64,000 nucleotides of DNA from Pseudomonas shahriarae. GTDB taxonomy: Bacteria; Pseudomonadota; Gammaproteobacteria; Pseudomonadales; Pseudomonadaceae. The notes beneath the pieces are model-generated. The model saw only the letters and a program-made list of their open reading frames with translations, did not search any database and was not told where the DNA came from. Location: positions 3,637,001 to 3,701,000 of the forward strand of contig NZ_CP077085.1 of NCBI RefSeq assembly GCF_014268455.2. The letters are read 5' to 3'. The number at the start of each line of letters is the position of its first letter. Position 1 is the stretch's first letter. Shown here in pieces: positions 36,198-45,121 of the stretch. Position numbers and translations under genes: made by a program.

Positions 36198-37700
36198 ATG
36201 AAATCGCGCAAGAAAAGTGTCGGCCCTATCGGGTTGAAAGACATCACCATTGTCGACGACGCCAAGATGCGCAAGGCGATCACCGCCGCGGCGCTGGGCA
36301 ATGCCATGGAGTGGTTCGACTTCGGCGTGTATGGCTTTGTCGCCTTCGTACTGGGCAAGGTGTTCTTTCCCGGCGCCGACCCTGGCGTACAGATGATCGC
36401 AGCGTTGGCAACCTTTTCCGTGCCGTTCCTGATCCGCCCCCTGGGGGGCCTGTTCTTCGGTGCGTTGGGGGATAAATACGGGCGGCAAAAAGTCCTCGCG
36501 GCCACCATCGTGATCATGTCCCTCAGTACCTTTGCCATCGGCCTGATCCCGTCCTATGCCTCGATAGGCATCTGGGCGCCGATCCTGTTGCTGTTGGCCA
36601 AAATGGCCCAGGGTTTCTCGGTGGGCGGGGAATATACCGGTGCCTCGATCTTCGTCGCCGAATACGCACCCGACCGCAAGCGCGGCTTTCTCGGCAGCTG
36701 GCTGGACTTCGGCTCCATTGCCGGCTTTGTACTCGGCGCCGGCGTGGTGGTCGGGATCTCGTCGGTACTGGGTGAAGAACAGTTCCTGGAATGGGGCTGG
36801 CGCCTGCCGTTTTTCCTCGCCCTGCCCCTGGGCATGATCGGCCTGTACCTGCGCCACGCCCTGGAGGAAACCCCGGCCTTCCAGCAGCACGTCGAGAAGC
36901 TCGAACAAGGTGACCGCGAAGGCCTGGCACGCGGCCCGCGCGTGTCGTTCAAGGAAATCGCCACCCAACACTGGCGCAGCCTGATGACCTGTGTCGGCGT
37001 GGTGGCGGTGACCAACGTCACCTACTACATGCTGCTCACCTACATGCCCAGCTACCTGACACACAACCTGCACTACAGCGAAAACCATGGCGTGCTGATC
37101 ATCATCGCGATCATGGTGGGCATGCTGTTCGTGCAGCCCTTGATCGGCTTTATCAGCGACAAGGTCGGACGTCGGCCCTTTATCATCGCTGGCAGCATCG
37201 GCCTGCTGGCCCTGGCGATTCCGGCCTTTATGCTGATCAACAGCGGCAAGCTGGGGCTGATCTTTGCAGGCTTGCTGATACTGGCAGTGGTGCTGAACTT
37301 CTTTATCGGCGTGATGGCGTCTACCCTGCCGGCGATGTTCCCCACCCATATCCGCTATAGCGCCCTGGCCAGTGCATTCAACATCTCGGTGCTGATCGCC
37401 GGCCTGACCCCGACTGCCGTGGCCTGGCTGGTGGAAAGCACCAACGACCTGTATATGCCCGCCTACTACCTGATGGTCATTGCCGTGGTAGGCCTGGTCA
37501 CCGGCCTGACCATGAAGGAAACCGCCAACAAACCCCTGCGCGGCGCGGCGCCGGCGGCGTCGGATATTGAAGAAGCTCGGGAGCTGTTGCAGGAACACCA
37601 CGACAATATCGAACAGAAAATCGAAGACCTCGACGAGCAGATCGCCGAGCTGGAGGCCAAGCGCAAGAACCTGGCGCAACAGCATCCGCGGATTGACTGA
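36198..37700 (+). CDS. proP: MFS osmolyte transporter ProP (proline/glycine betaine)
   Basis: This 500-aa 12-helix MFS transporter of the metabolite:H+ symporter group has AAALGNAMEWFDFGVYG at helix 1, the DKYGRQKVL loop 2-3 motif and SDKVGRRPFI. A C-terminal coiled-coil tail (HHDNIEQKIEDLDEQIAELEAKRKN) is the hallmark of ProP osmosensory transporters. It likely imports proline or betaine under high osmolality. The ATG at 36198 follows GAGTGACC; an upstream ATG at 36162 adds 12 residues. It is monocistronic, followed by REPIN sequence. Confidence 0.88.
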   Translation: MKSRKKSVGPIGLKDITIVDDAKMRKAITAAALGNAMEWFDFGVYGFVAFVLGKVFFPGADPGVQMIAALATFSVPFLIRPLGGLFFGALGDKYGRQKVLAATIVIMSLSTFAIGLIPSYASIGIWAPILLLLAKMAQGFSVGGEYTGASIFVAEYAPDRKRGFLGSWLDFGSIAGFVLGAGVVVGISSVLGEEQFLEWGWRLPFFLALPLGMIGLYLRHALEETPAFQQHVEKLEQGDREGLARGPRVSFKEIATQHWRSLMTCVGVVAVTNVTYYMLLTYMPSYLTHNLHYSENHGVLIIIAIMVGMLFVQPLIGFISDKVGRRPFIIAGSIGLLALAIPAFMLINSGKLGLIFAGLLILAVVLNFFIGVMASTLPAMFPTHIRYSALASAFNISVLIAGLTPTAVAWLVESTNDLYMPAYYLMVIAVVGLVTGLTMKETANKPLRGAAPAASDIEEARELLQEHHDNIEQKIEDLDEQIAELEAKRKNLAQQHPRID

Positions 37701-37703
37701 CTG

Positions 37704-37913
37704 ATCCCACGGGGGATCTCATAGGGACAGAGAACTGTGGTCCCACCACAAATCCAATGTGGGAGCTGGCTTGCCTGCGATGTCGGCGGGTCAGCCACCC
37801 ACTATAGTGATTGGTACACCGTCATCGCGGGCAAGCCCGCTCCCACAGGGGACCTCATTGGGGCAGAGAATTGTGGTCCCACCACAAATCCGATGTGGGA
37901 GCTGGCTTGCCTG
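37704..37913. repeat. REPIN plus direct duplication
   Basis: A REP doublet at 37758-37847 (TGTGGGAGCTGGCTTGCCTGC ... inverted GCGGGCAAGCCCGCTCCCACA). The 74-base stretch 37704-37777 recurs at 37840-37913, offset 136 bases, including GTGGTCCCACCACAAATCC and a REP head. The second copy is cut off at GCTTGCCTG. It lies downstream of proP, where such elements stabilise transcript ends. Confidence 0.75.
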
Positions 37914-37921
37914 AACTGGAC

Positions 37922-37960
37922 GGCCCCTATGAGAAAAACCCGACGTGTGGGGCCATTTTC
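37922..37960 (+). terminator. Possible terminator after proP
   Basis: GGCCCC at 37922-37927 can pair with GGGGCC at 37949-37954, followed by ATTTTCTT. The loop is long (21 bases), so this is weak. Confidence 0.3.
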
Positions 37961-38014
37961 TTGAGCAGACGGTGCGTTACTCCCCTGCGGCGCAGGGCCC
38001 GCCGCGGCGTCCTT

Positions 38015-38347
38015 TCAGCGGCCATTGTTACGGCACAGCCCCATGACTTTATATTCGATGGTATTGAGCTTGCCGCTCGAGTCTTCGTAGGTCATCCGCG
38101 ACGGTACGATGTCACAGGAGCGGATCGGCGGGGTCACGCTGACCACCTTGGCGATGTCCAGTTTCATCCCGTAGCGATAGTCCTGGACCACTGGCCGGTC
38201 CTTGCCATGTTTTAACGCGTAAGCCTCCATGGCTTTCTGGTTATCGCTCATCAACGCCTCAAATGCACGATCACTGCCTCCCGTGGCGAGCACGACCGTA
38301 GACAATGACAACGCCAATGCAGCAATACTCAGTTTCAACAGGTTCAT
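38015..38347 (-). CDS. DUF2790 family small exported protein
   Basis: This is a 110-aa protein with a signal peptide (LSIAALALSLSTVVLA) and the DUF2790 pattern KHGKDRPVVQDYRYGMKLDIAKVVSVT ending in a YKVMGLCRN segment with one of two cysteines (the other in IRSCDIVP). The family is small, periplasmic, nearly confined to Pseudomonas, and often induced by copper or stress; function unknown. Monocistronic. Confidence 0.8.
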   Translation of the reverse strand: MNLLKLSIAALALSLSTVVLATGGSDRAFEALMSDNQKAMEAYALKHGKDRPVVQDYRYGMKLDIAKVVSVTPPIRSCDIVPSRMTYEDSSGKLNTIEYKVMGLCRNNGR

Positions 38348-38561
38348 CGGGTTTACCTCTCAAGTCACTCATTCCAGGCTTGAGATTAACGAACCGACCC
38401 TGTCAGCAAGGTAGCTTGATGATTACCTTTCTGTTATCCGCAACCAAACAGTGCCTGCAACGGCAACAAGCATCACCGACTAAGCGCCGACGCGGCCAGT
38501 TGTGCTACCCCGAGGGTGACTCCAGGCTCATCACCGTTCAGGTAAGGCTCAAACAGCGCCA

Positions 38562-38765
38562 TCACTGGGCCCGGAACCTCAGAAAGCTCATGGCATACAG
38601 CCAACCACTGAGCATGGACAGGTAGATAGGGGTGTACGAAGCAACGGTGTAGTCCAATAAGAAGTTGAGCGCGGTCAACGCAATGGCGGCGCACAGGAAT
38701 TGCGTGGGGGTAAACCGGCTCAGAAAGCGTTCCATTGCGGCATTCAAGGTGCGCAGGTACTTCAT
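38562..38765 (-). CDS. Small membrane protein of unknown function
   Basis: This 67-aa protein has a hydrophobic stretch (QFLCAAIALTALNFLLDY) and a second weaker one (PIYLSMLSGWLYAMSFL), so it probably spans the membrane twice. AGGGA lies 8 bases before the ATG at 38765, supporting that start over the longer frame to 38828. I do not recognise the family. Confidence 0.5.
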   Translation of the reverse strand: MKYLRTLNAAMERFLSRFTPTQFLCAAIALTALNFLLDYTVASYTPIYLSMLSGWLYAMSFLRFRAQ

Positions 38766-38910
38766 TGGTTTATCCCTGGAAATGGTGACGGCATCCGCAC
38801 ACTTACACCCGCCGATCCTGAAAAACACCAGAATAATGCTGCACAGAGCTGATGAGAATCAACCGCAGAAATGGCATAGTCGCCCGTACAGCAAATGGAG
38901 TAGGCCCCCG

Positions 38911-39516
38911 ATGAAGCAATACATCCTCTACCCCCTCTTGGCGCTGCTCGCTGGATGCAGCAGCGGGCCGTATCTGCATCCCCAATCGGCAGTGGGCACC
39001 CATGCGTTACTCGAACGTACCTGCCCCGGCCCGAAAGCCGCAATGAGCTACGCCCCGCTCTCGGAAGAACTCGATTGGGTGCACGTATTGGTCTATGTAG
39101 CACCGCCCGGAACATCCAGCTGGCCAGGCAACCTGCGCTCAACCGACACAGAACTGCGCCTGTTTGGCCGGCTTTACATCCCCCCACGCCTGCGCAACCT
39201 GGACACCCCGGATCAACGCCGGGCGGCTTACAAACAAACTGACCCGCCGCTGTGGGTCAGCGCCGATTCGCCGTTGGTCACTGTTACGCTGGCGACAGGC
39301 GAGACCTATCAAGTCAGTATCGAACAACTGAAAACCGGCTTTGACCCCAAGAAGCAATCCAGCAGCAGCGGCAAGGGCACGGCCCTGGGCAAGGGCGATA
39401 TGGATGATTTCACCCTCACCTTCCCGGCTATATTTGTGAACGGTGAAAAAGTGCCGATGGCGCCGATTCACTTCAAGAAACGCGAAGAGCGCTATGCACC
39501 GGTATTTAACTGTTGA
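38911..39516 (+). CDS. Putative lipoprotein of unknown function
   Basis: This 201-aa protein has a signal peptide and lipobox (LLALLAGC, lipidated Cys16) and otherwise no domain I recognise. Visible features are a proline-rich middle (IPPRLRNLDTPDQRRAAYKQ) and a Ser/Gly/Lys linker (QSSSSGKGTALGKG). The ATG at 38911 gives the signal peptide directly; the open frame continues upstream to 38665 but without signal or ribosome site. The stop overlaps a TTG of the next frame; the GNAT gene follows after 50 bases. Confidence 0.65.
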   Translation: MKQYILYPLLALLAGCSSGPYLHPQSAVGTHALLERTCPGPKAAMSYAPLSEELDWVHVLVYVAPPGTSSWPGNLRSTDTELRLFGRLYIPPRLRNLDTPDQRRAAYKQTDPPLWVSADSPLVTVTLATGETYQVSIEQLKTGFDPKKQSSSSGKGTALGKGDMDDFTLTFPAIFVNGEKVPMAPIHFKKREERYAPVFNC

Positions 39517-39566
39517 GTGAAAAAATTCAGGACCTGCGTCCGACAATTCAGGCAAGGAGCAGTGCA

Positions 39567-40088
39567 GTGATCAGCATTCGGGAAGCAACCATAGAAGACA
39601 TCCCCCTCCTTCAGGAACTCGGCATGAAGACATACCGAGAGCATTTCTCTGAAATCTGGACCGCTGCGGGCATGCAGAACTTCCTGAACGAAGATTTCTC
39701 GACCCGCGAAATGCAGAAATCCATCGAGTCGCCTGCCCATCACTGCTGGCTCATCGCATTTGACGAAACCAACCACGCCGTAGGCTTTTCAAAGGTCAAC
39801 TGGTCCAAACCTATGCCCCTGCCTGGTCAGGTTGGCAGTGAGCTACAGAAAATTTACTTCCTCAAGTCACAGGCGGGCAAAGGCTACGGAAAGCAACTCT
39901 TGCAGCTTATCCACCAGTACGCAAAAGACCGTAAGGAAGGCTCTATCTGGTTGGATGTGCTGAAGTCCAATACCAGTGCACAGCGCTTTTATGAAAACTG
40001 CGGATTTGAGGCACTCGGCGAAATCCCGTTCAGTACCGACAAGGCCGACATCGGGATGGTTGTAATGCGCTGCGATCTTTCCCGGTAG
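39567..40088 (+). CDS. GNAT-family N-acetyltransferase
   Basis: This 173-aa protein begins ISIREATIEDIPLLQEL and has the acetyl-CoA motif SQAGKGYGKQLLQLIHQYA and the C-terminal SAQRFYENCGFEALGE. The acceptor is unknown. I chose the GTG at 39567 because AAGGAG sits 7 bases upstream and the N terminus then matches GNAT proteins; the TTG at 39513 overlapping the lipoprotein gene adds 18 unlikely residues. Confidence 0.85.
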   Translation: MISIREATIEDIPLLQELGMKTYREHFSEIWTAAGMQNFLNEDFSTREMQKSIESPAHHCWLIAFDETNHAVGFSKVNWSKPMPLPGQVGSELQKIYFLKSQAGKGYGKQLLQLIHQYAKDRKEGSIWLDVLKSNTSAQRFYENCGFEALGEIPFSTDKADIGMVVMRCDLSR

Positions 40089-40142
40089 ACAAGGGTCACG
40101 CTTCTCATACCCGCAACGCGTTACATCACCCAAGGAATGGCA

Positions 40143-40391
40143 ATGAGCTTCGACTGGCACTCCGGCCCCATCACCCGCACCACCCCACTGGACAAGCACT
40201 ACAGGAATACACAGAAGGTGCGCCAGTTCCTGATCGGCGAGTGCGGGGAGTCATTCAAGTTCGATCGGGCGTTCATGGCCTGGATCAAGAGTAGCGAGCC
40301 CTTGACCATGGGGGACGTGGCGGATCAGTGGAATCGGACTCGATCATCCTTGCCCCAGGCACACCGACCCGGGAAAGAGTTGGATCAGTAA
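40143..40391 (+). CDS. DUF6434 family protein
   Basis: This 82-aa protein contains FDWHSGPITRTTPLDKHYRNTQKVRQF and FKFDRAFMAWIKSSEPLTMGD, a pattern I associate with DUF6434. Function unknown; no membrane or signal sequence. The ATG at 40143 has AAGGA upstream, whereas the ATG at 40137 overlaps that site. The last 48 bases overlap the convergent DUF2938 gene. Confidence 0.65.
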   Translation: MSFDWHSGPITRTTPLDKHYRNTQKVRQFLIGECGESFKFDRAFMAWIKSSEPLTMGDVADQWNRTRSSLPQAHRPGKELDQ

Positions 40392-40865
40392 CCAGCCCGC
40401 CACAAACAACCCGGCACCAAACGTGAGGTGGGCAAGCAGGCTTCGGCGCCTGGCTCGGTTCGGTGTCGGCGTCTTGGAAGCGGCGAAGCCGAAACCAAAG
40501 GCGGGCTGCATGATGCAGAACGGTGCAAGCACGCTGATCAAGCCCGTCAGTAACGCGGGCATCAGCGAGGGGCTGCAGAGCCAGGCCTGCCCTTGGAATG
40601 CCAGAAGCACCATCGCGAAGACAACACCGGTGACGTAGTGGAACCCCCAGCCAATCAGGCTTTCATGTCGGGTAGGGTGCGCAGCCACAATCGAGGCGTG
40701 GCGAAACTGTCCTTTGGGCATGTGGCCCAGCCAACGGCCGACAAGCCTGTAGTCCAGCGATGCGCTGCCAAATACCCGTGCTTGAATCAACGCTGACAGG
40801 TCCATGATCAACGTGGCCCCCAGCCCAACCAGCACCATACGCAGTACCATCTCAGCGGTTTCCAT
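40344..40865 (-). CDS. DUF2938 family membrane protein
   Basis: This 173-aa protein with about four hydrophobic segments (MVLRMVLVGLGATLIMDL, HYVTGVVFAMVLLAF, LTGLISVLAPFCIM, HLTFGAGLFVAGWLL) fits DUF2938, membrane proteins of unknown role. AAGAGGAAATAAC precedes the ATG at 40865. It is divergent from the MerR gene across a 71-base gap with a 14-base palindrome, so the MerR protein probably controls it. The 3' end overlaps the DUF6434 gene. Confidence 0.75.
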   Translation of the reverse strand: METAEMVLRMVLVGLGATLIMDLSALIQARVFGSASLDYRLVGRWLGHMPKGQFRHASIVAAHPTRHESLIGWGFHYVTGVVFAMVLLAFQGQAWLCSPSLMPALLTGLISVLAPFCIMQPAFGFGFAASKTPTPNRARRRSLLAHLTFGAGLFVAGWLLIQLFPGSVCLGQG

Positions 40866-40914
40866 GTTATTTCCTCTTGCCTTTGGCCGGTTTTGATCCC
40901 GGCAGTCTGCAAGT

Positions 40915-40928
40915 TCAAGTCGACTTGA
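40915..40928. promoter_or_regulatory. MerR-type palindromic operator
   Basis: TCAAGTCGACTTGA is a perfect 14-base palindrome in the divergent region between the DUF2938 gene and the MerR gene. Such CAAGT-type dyads are usual in MerR/SoxR operators. It ends 9 bases before the MerR start codon, which suggests autoregulation. Confidence 0.55.
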
Positions 40929-40936
40929 GGTCAAGC

Positions 40937-41404
40937 ATGAAAGAAATGGATATCGGTGAAGTGGCACGCCGCTGCGGCCTACCGTCTTCGACCCTGCGGT
41001 ACTACGAGGAAAAAGGCCTTATCCGCTCCATAGGTCGCCGTGGCCTGAGCCGGGTATTTGCTGCGGATGTACTTGAACGCCTGTCATTGATCACCCTCGG
41101 CCAGTCTGCGGCGTTTTCCCTGGACGATATCGCCACCATGCTGGACGCGGATGGCCAGCCGGCCATTGACCACCAGCGGCTGGCCGAAAAGGCTGATGAG
41201 CTGGACCGTACGATCCAGCAGCTCAGCGCCATACGTGATGGACTGCGGCGTGCTGCGGCCTGCCCTGTGGCGCGGCATATCGAGTGCGCGAACTTTCAAA
41301 AAATCCTGAGCGCTGTGAAGACGGGCAGCGTGAGGAGAAATACCAGCAACAGGTCTCAATCACACCTCAAGACCGCCAAGATCAAAGGGGGTCGAACCCC
41401 CTGA
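40937..41404 (+). CDS. MerR-family transcriptional regulator
   Basis: The 155-aa protein has an N-terminal MerR helix-turn-helix (MDIGEVARRCGLPSSTLRYYEEKGLIR), a wing (RRGLSRVFAADVLERL), a dimerisation helix and cysteines in AACPVARHIECANF that could bind a metal or sense redox state. The tail is basic. The ATG at 40937 begins just before the HTH. It is probably a regulator of itself and the divergent DUF2938 gene. Inducer unknown. Confidence 0.85.
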   Translation: MKEMDIGEVARRCGLPSSTLRYYEEKGLIRSIGRRGLSRVFAADVLERLSLITLGQSAAFSLDDIATMLDADGQPAIDHQRLAEKADELDRTIQQLSAIRDGLRRAAACPVARHIECANFQKILSAVKTGSVRRNTSNRSQSHLKTAKIKGGRTP

Positions 41405-41472
41405 GGCGTGTCCACCAAGGTGCCCGACCAGCGGCACCCCGTTTCGCCAGTTGATGCCGCACTATATTTGGC

Positions 41473-42312
41473 ATGCCTCTACGACCGATGCCCCCTGCCC
41501 TGCCCTTCGAATACCCTGCCCACCTTCGCGCCCAGGCCGAAGCTGCGCCGCGTGCGCCCGGCGTGTATTTTTTCTACGCGCAAGGCGATTCGATGCCGCT
41601 GTATATCGGTAAAAGTGTCGATATCCGCAGCCGTCTGCTGGCACACCTGCACACTCCCGAAGAAGCGCGCATGCTGCGTCAGGCACAGCGGATCGAGTAC
41701 CAGCAGACCGCTGGGGAAATCGGTGCACTGTTGCTGGAGTCGCGCCTGATCAAAGAGCTGCAGCCCCTGAAGAACAAGCGCCTGCGCAGGCAGCGACGCC
41801 TGTGCTCGCTGCGCATGCACCAAGGCAAACTCGAGATCATCGACACCACCGCGCTAGCTGAGGGGCCACAGTTGTACGGACTGTTCCGCACCCGGCGCAT
41901 GGCAATCGAAGCGTTGATGCTGCTCGCCGACGAGCATCGCCTCTGTCATAGCCTGTTGGGTATAGAGCCAGCCAACGCAAAGGGCTGTTTCCGCGCGCAG
42001 ATCCGTAAATGCGCCGGGGCATGCCGGGGCGACGAAACCCATGCAGCCCATACCGAACGTTTGCTGCAGGCATTGGCGCACTGGGCCGTCCACCGCTGGC
42101 CATACCCCGCGGCCATTGCGCTGCACGAACGCCATGGCCAGATGGAGCAATACCACGTCGTGGACAACTGGCGGTACATCGGGACTTATGCCTCGGAGGC
42201 CGAAGCCCGATTGGCGCCGGCCCTCCCGCCGCAGTCCTTCGATGCTGACAGCTACAAAATTCTTGTCCGTCCGGTGCTGTTCGAGAGCGCCCGTGTGGTG
42301 GTGCTGTCGTAG
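41473..42312 (+). CDS. cho: Excinuclease Cho (UvrC homologue)
   Basis: This 279-aa protein has a GIY-YIG nuclease domain (GVYFFYAQGDSMPLYIGKSVDIRSRLLAH) and further UvrC N-terminal motifs (ESRLIKELQPLKNKRLR, CHSLLGIE, CFRAQIRKCAGAC) but none of the UvrC C-terminal parts. Cho makes the 3' incision during nucleotide excision repair on bulky lesions. An ATG at 41488 is an alternative start. I see no SOS box of the LexA1 type upstream. Confidence 0.88.
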   Translation: MPLRPMPPALPFEYPAHLRAQAEAAPRAPGVYFFYAQGDSMPLYIGKSVDIRSRLLAHLHTPEEARMLRQAQRIEYQQTAGEIGALLLESRLIKELQPLKNKRLRRQRRLCSLRMHQGKLEIIDTTALAEGPQLYGLFRTRRMAIEALMLLADEHRLCHSLLGIEPANAKGCFRAQIRKCAGACRGDETHAAHTERLLQALAHWAVHRWPYPAAIALHERHGQMEQYHVVDNWRYIGTYASEAEARLAPALPPQSFDADSYKILVRPVLFESARVVVLS

Positions 42313-42405
42313 GTGGTGCCTTGCAGAGCCCGTGCGCCAGGAACCTTTTTCATAATCGGGAATCAGTGCTGCATGTTTTCATACCAACAACTCAGCGAAT
42401 TCCCG

Positions 42406-42555
42406 ATGATTCTCAGAAGATCCCTGCTCTGTATCGCCTTGGTGGCCGCCGGCTTTCTTGCCGGGTACGCCGCAAAACCCAATGACGGGCTGCAAGTGAC
42501 CGCTGGCCAACTCATAGAGTGTGGCCAGGTGACCATTCCCACTCTGGGCATGTGA
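42406..42555 (+). CDS. Possible small exported or membrane peptide
   Basis: This 49-aa frame has a signal-like stretch (LLCIALVAAGFLAGYAA) and a short tail with one cysteine (LIECGQVTIP). There is no convincing ribosome site; longer starts at 42373 or 42313 are possible. I do not recognise it, and it may be non-coding. Confidence 0.3.
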   Translation: MILRRSLLCIALVAAGFLAGYAAKPNDGLQVTAGQLIECGQVTIPTLGM

Positions 42556-42811
42556 GCCATGTTAGGGGGACGGATTTATTTAATTAAACCAATAAAGCAT
42601 CAGAGAAGCGGTCAGGCATAAAAACCCTCTCTCACAATAAAAACAAAGAAAAAGTCAGCATTGATCCCCTGGCGGAGGAACTAGCACAGATGGGCTAACA
42701 GCTGATTGCCCTTATCCGATGGCCTGATTTAATGATTGTGGCTCCACATACCTGCTGGCTAGCTGATACCCTTTTCGGCTCAATGTGCGGCAAGACAAGG
42801 ACGTGAACACA

Positions 42812-43375
42812 ATGAACAGGGAGATCATCCTGATGCGCCATGGCCAGCCGAATCTGACCATGCTCGGCAAGGTTTCATTATTCGAAATGAAACACTGGAT
42901 CGAACACTACAACTTATCTGAAATCACCCGCCAGCCCGCCCCGCAGGCGAGCATGCAACTGGCGGCGACCGCTCGAGTAATCGTATCGAGTAGTGCCCCT
43001 CGAGCGCTTTCCTCCGTACGGGCGTTGTGTCTTCAGCCTACAGTGGTAGACCCGGTGTTCTGTGAGGCACAACTGCCCCATGGCCGCTGGAGACTGCCGA
43101 AGCTCTCTGGGTTTACGTGGGCGTTTATCCTGCGTATTTCCTGGTTGTGCGGTTTCTCGGGAACGGTCGAATCAGCCCGCCAGGCCAAGCTACGGGCCGG
43201 CAAGGCAGCGCGACAACTTCAAGACCTTTCCAGCGCCGGGCCAGTCCTGTTGCTCGGTCATGGATTTATGAATCGAATGATCGGCAAGCAGCTCGAGGCT
43301 AACGGCTGGACTCGCCAGATTCGTAACGGAAACCGCTACTGGAGCACAGTGGTCTATCAGATGAATCAGCAGTAA
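42812..43375 (+). CDS. Histidine phosphatase family protein
   Basis: This 187-aa protein has the RHG motif near the N terminus (ILMRHGQPN, catalytic His10) and a second histidine in LLLGHGFMNRMIG, the phosphoglycerate-mutase-like phosphatase pattern. The middle includes a hydrophobic run (FTWAFILRISWLCGFSG) that is unusual for the family and may be a membrane contact. The ATG at 42812 follows GGACGTGAACACA; a GTG at 42785 is possible. Substrate unknown. Lower GC than its surroundings. Confidence 0.75.
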   Translation: MNREIILMRHGQPNLTMLGKVSLFEMKHWIEHYNLSEITRQPAPQASMQLAATARVIVSSSAPRALSSVRALCLQPTVVDPVFCEAQLPHGRWRLPKLSGFTWAFILRISWLCGFSGTVESARQAKLRAGKAARQLQDLSSAGPVLLLGHGFMNRMIGKQLEANGWTRQIRNGNRYWSTVVYQMNQQ

Positions 43376-43517
43376 TGCCCGTCGAGAGAACAACACGCGC
43401 GCTTCGTAGAGGCTGGTTTTTACGGATCATCTAACAGCCTCCAGGGATTGCAGCCTAGCTGCTCTCCCAGGAGCTGGATGACCAGCTGGCATGACCTGCA
43501 GTAGGCAGTCTATCGAA

Positions 43518-44771
43518 TCAACGGAAGTCGAAAAGTTCGAAGTGAAGATTAGCTTTCGGAATTCGATGGAGATCCATTAGTTCATACACCTTGCTCAGTA
43601 GTCCTTTGGGGCCGCAAAAACTGACATGAATTTGGTCCGGTTTGGTTTGAGCCACCGCGTCACTCAAGGTTTCAGCCAACTGCTCAGTCCCCCCCGTATT
43701 ACGAACAAATTGCGCACCACGCATGGTGGCCATACTTTCCAACTCTTCGGACGGAGGGAAGGCGCGCGAGGGGGTGAAACAATAGACCAGCGTTGCCTTT
43801 TCGAAGTCTTTGGCATTCGGATCTTGCAACCAGGAAATAAAAGGCGAAATCCCCACTCCCGCGCCGATCCAGATTTCCCGCTCGGCGTGAGAGGCCCGTT
43901 TAAATCTCCCATAAGGGGCGTAGACCGTGGCAAGCATTCCGGCTTTCGCGCACTCGCAGAGCTTTTTGGTGTAATCCCCAAGCCCTCTGATAATGAACTC
44001 AATTTGCCCATTCGGACCGTTGGCGCTAGCGATCGTGAAAGGGTGAGGCTCACGCAACCCTTTTTGCTGCATGGCCAGAAACGCAAACTGCCCGGCACTG
44101 AAGTCAAATGCTTTATGGATGGGCTCCAGCGTCAAATGCAGCGCCCTGTTGCCCCTATTGACGGTTTTCACCTTGTACTCGCCAGCACGGGCAAAAAAGG
44201 GGTAAAGAACCAGTTTGTAAAGGGCTGCCAGCACACCCAACCCGCAGGACAGCGCCAACCAGAGGCCTGAAGGGCTGAACAAAGTGATCGGCGACTTGAA
44301 GCTTAACCAATGTAAAATCACGACCAGAAACAATGGCCCGGAGAGCTTGTGCCACCACCGCCACAGGCTGTAAGGAATATTGCGATTCAACGCAAGAAGT
44401 ACGATCAGACCTAGTGCTACATAGCTCAACTGGCGCACTAGCCGCGTCCAGTATTTTGGCAATTCCAGAATAGGCACGCTGTTCCAGGCATCCAGATTTG
44501 CCTTGAATACAAAGTGATACGTGGCGAATACAAGCGCCCAGATACCTAGCCACTTGTGTGACTCATAGACCCGGTCCAAGCCGCCGAATAGATTCTCAAC
44601 TACCCTCCAGCGACTGGCCAACAGGCAGGAAGCCGCCATATAAACCAGTGCGCAAGCTCCAAGTATCAGGCTGAGAGTTGCCGAAGTGAGCCAAGTATCA
44701 ACAGGTATTTCAATCAGCAGCGTTAGTGTCGTAATCACTAAGATACCGAGTATGCAGTGCCAGCTCTTCAC
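43518..44771 (-). CDS. Ferric reductase-like transmembrane flavocytochrome
   Basis: The 417-aa protein has an N-terminal ferric-reductase-like membrane domain with paired haem histidines (HKWLGIWALVFATYH and HKLSGPLFLVVILH), then a ferredoxin-reductase-type FAD domain (HPFTIAS) and an NAD(P) domain (IWIGAGVGISPFISW, VSFCGPKGLL). It should move electrons from NAD(P)H across the membrane to ferric iron, oxygen or another acceptor. Monocistronic; lower GC than core genes nearby suggests it is accessory. Confidence 0.88.
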   Translation of the reverse strand: MKSWHCILGILVITTLTLLIEIPVDTWLTSATLSLILGACALVYMAASCLLASRWRVVENLFGGLDRVYESHKWLGIWALVFATYHFVFKANLDAWNSVPILELPKYWTRLVRQLSYVALGLIVLLALNRNIPYSLWRWWHKLSGPLFLVVILHWLSFKSPITLFSPSGLWLALSCGLGVLAALYKLVLYPFFARAGEYKVKTVNRGNRALHLTLEPIHKAFDFSAGQFAFLAMQQKGLREPHPFTIASANGPNGQIEFIIRGLGDYTKKLCECAKAGMLATVYAPYGRFKRASHAEREIWIGAGVGISPFISWLQDPNAKDFEKATLVYCFTPSRAFPPSEELESMATMRGAQFVRNTGGTEQLAETLSDAVAQTKPDQIHVSFCGPKGLLSKVYELMDLHRIPKANLHFELFDFR

Positions 44772-45121
44772 CGTGAACGCTCCCGTTATGAATATGGTGT
44801 CGTAGGCTGAACCTCATCCTCCCTGAAACCGTCAGCGGCCTGATACGTTAGCAGGCTACTGAAATAGGGGGATGACCCAGGTCATATCTAGGGAGAACAT
44901 GCGAATGAACCCAGCTATGCACGATGTCGCTCGCCACAGCGGTCTTCGGGAGCAGGGTTTCTGTGAGTCGTCCAGTGTCGGGCTCACCGGCAACAATCTC
45001 TGGATTCGCCTTATCGTAGCCAGGCTGCCTGAACGAGCTTGGCGCACTGGTCGAGCGAGTGGAAACTGTATCGATGGAGAGCAACTGCTGCTCCGTGCGA
45101 ACACCACCCAAGGAGGCGATA
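44772..45121. other. Gene-free interval
   Basis: No convincing gene. An open frame on the plus strand from 44872 overlaps the SH3-like gene in another frame and has no family resemblance. The region should contain the promoter of the ferric-reductase gene; nothing else is recognised. Confidence 0.55.

Noticed and set aside
36084..37685. 533-residue open frame antisense to proP
   Set aside because: Shadow of a clear MFS transporter; rich in His/Gln/Asp/Gly with no family resemblance.
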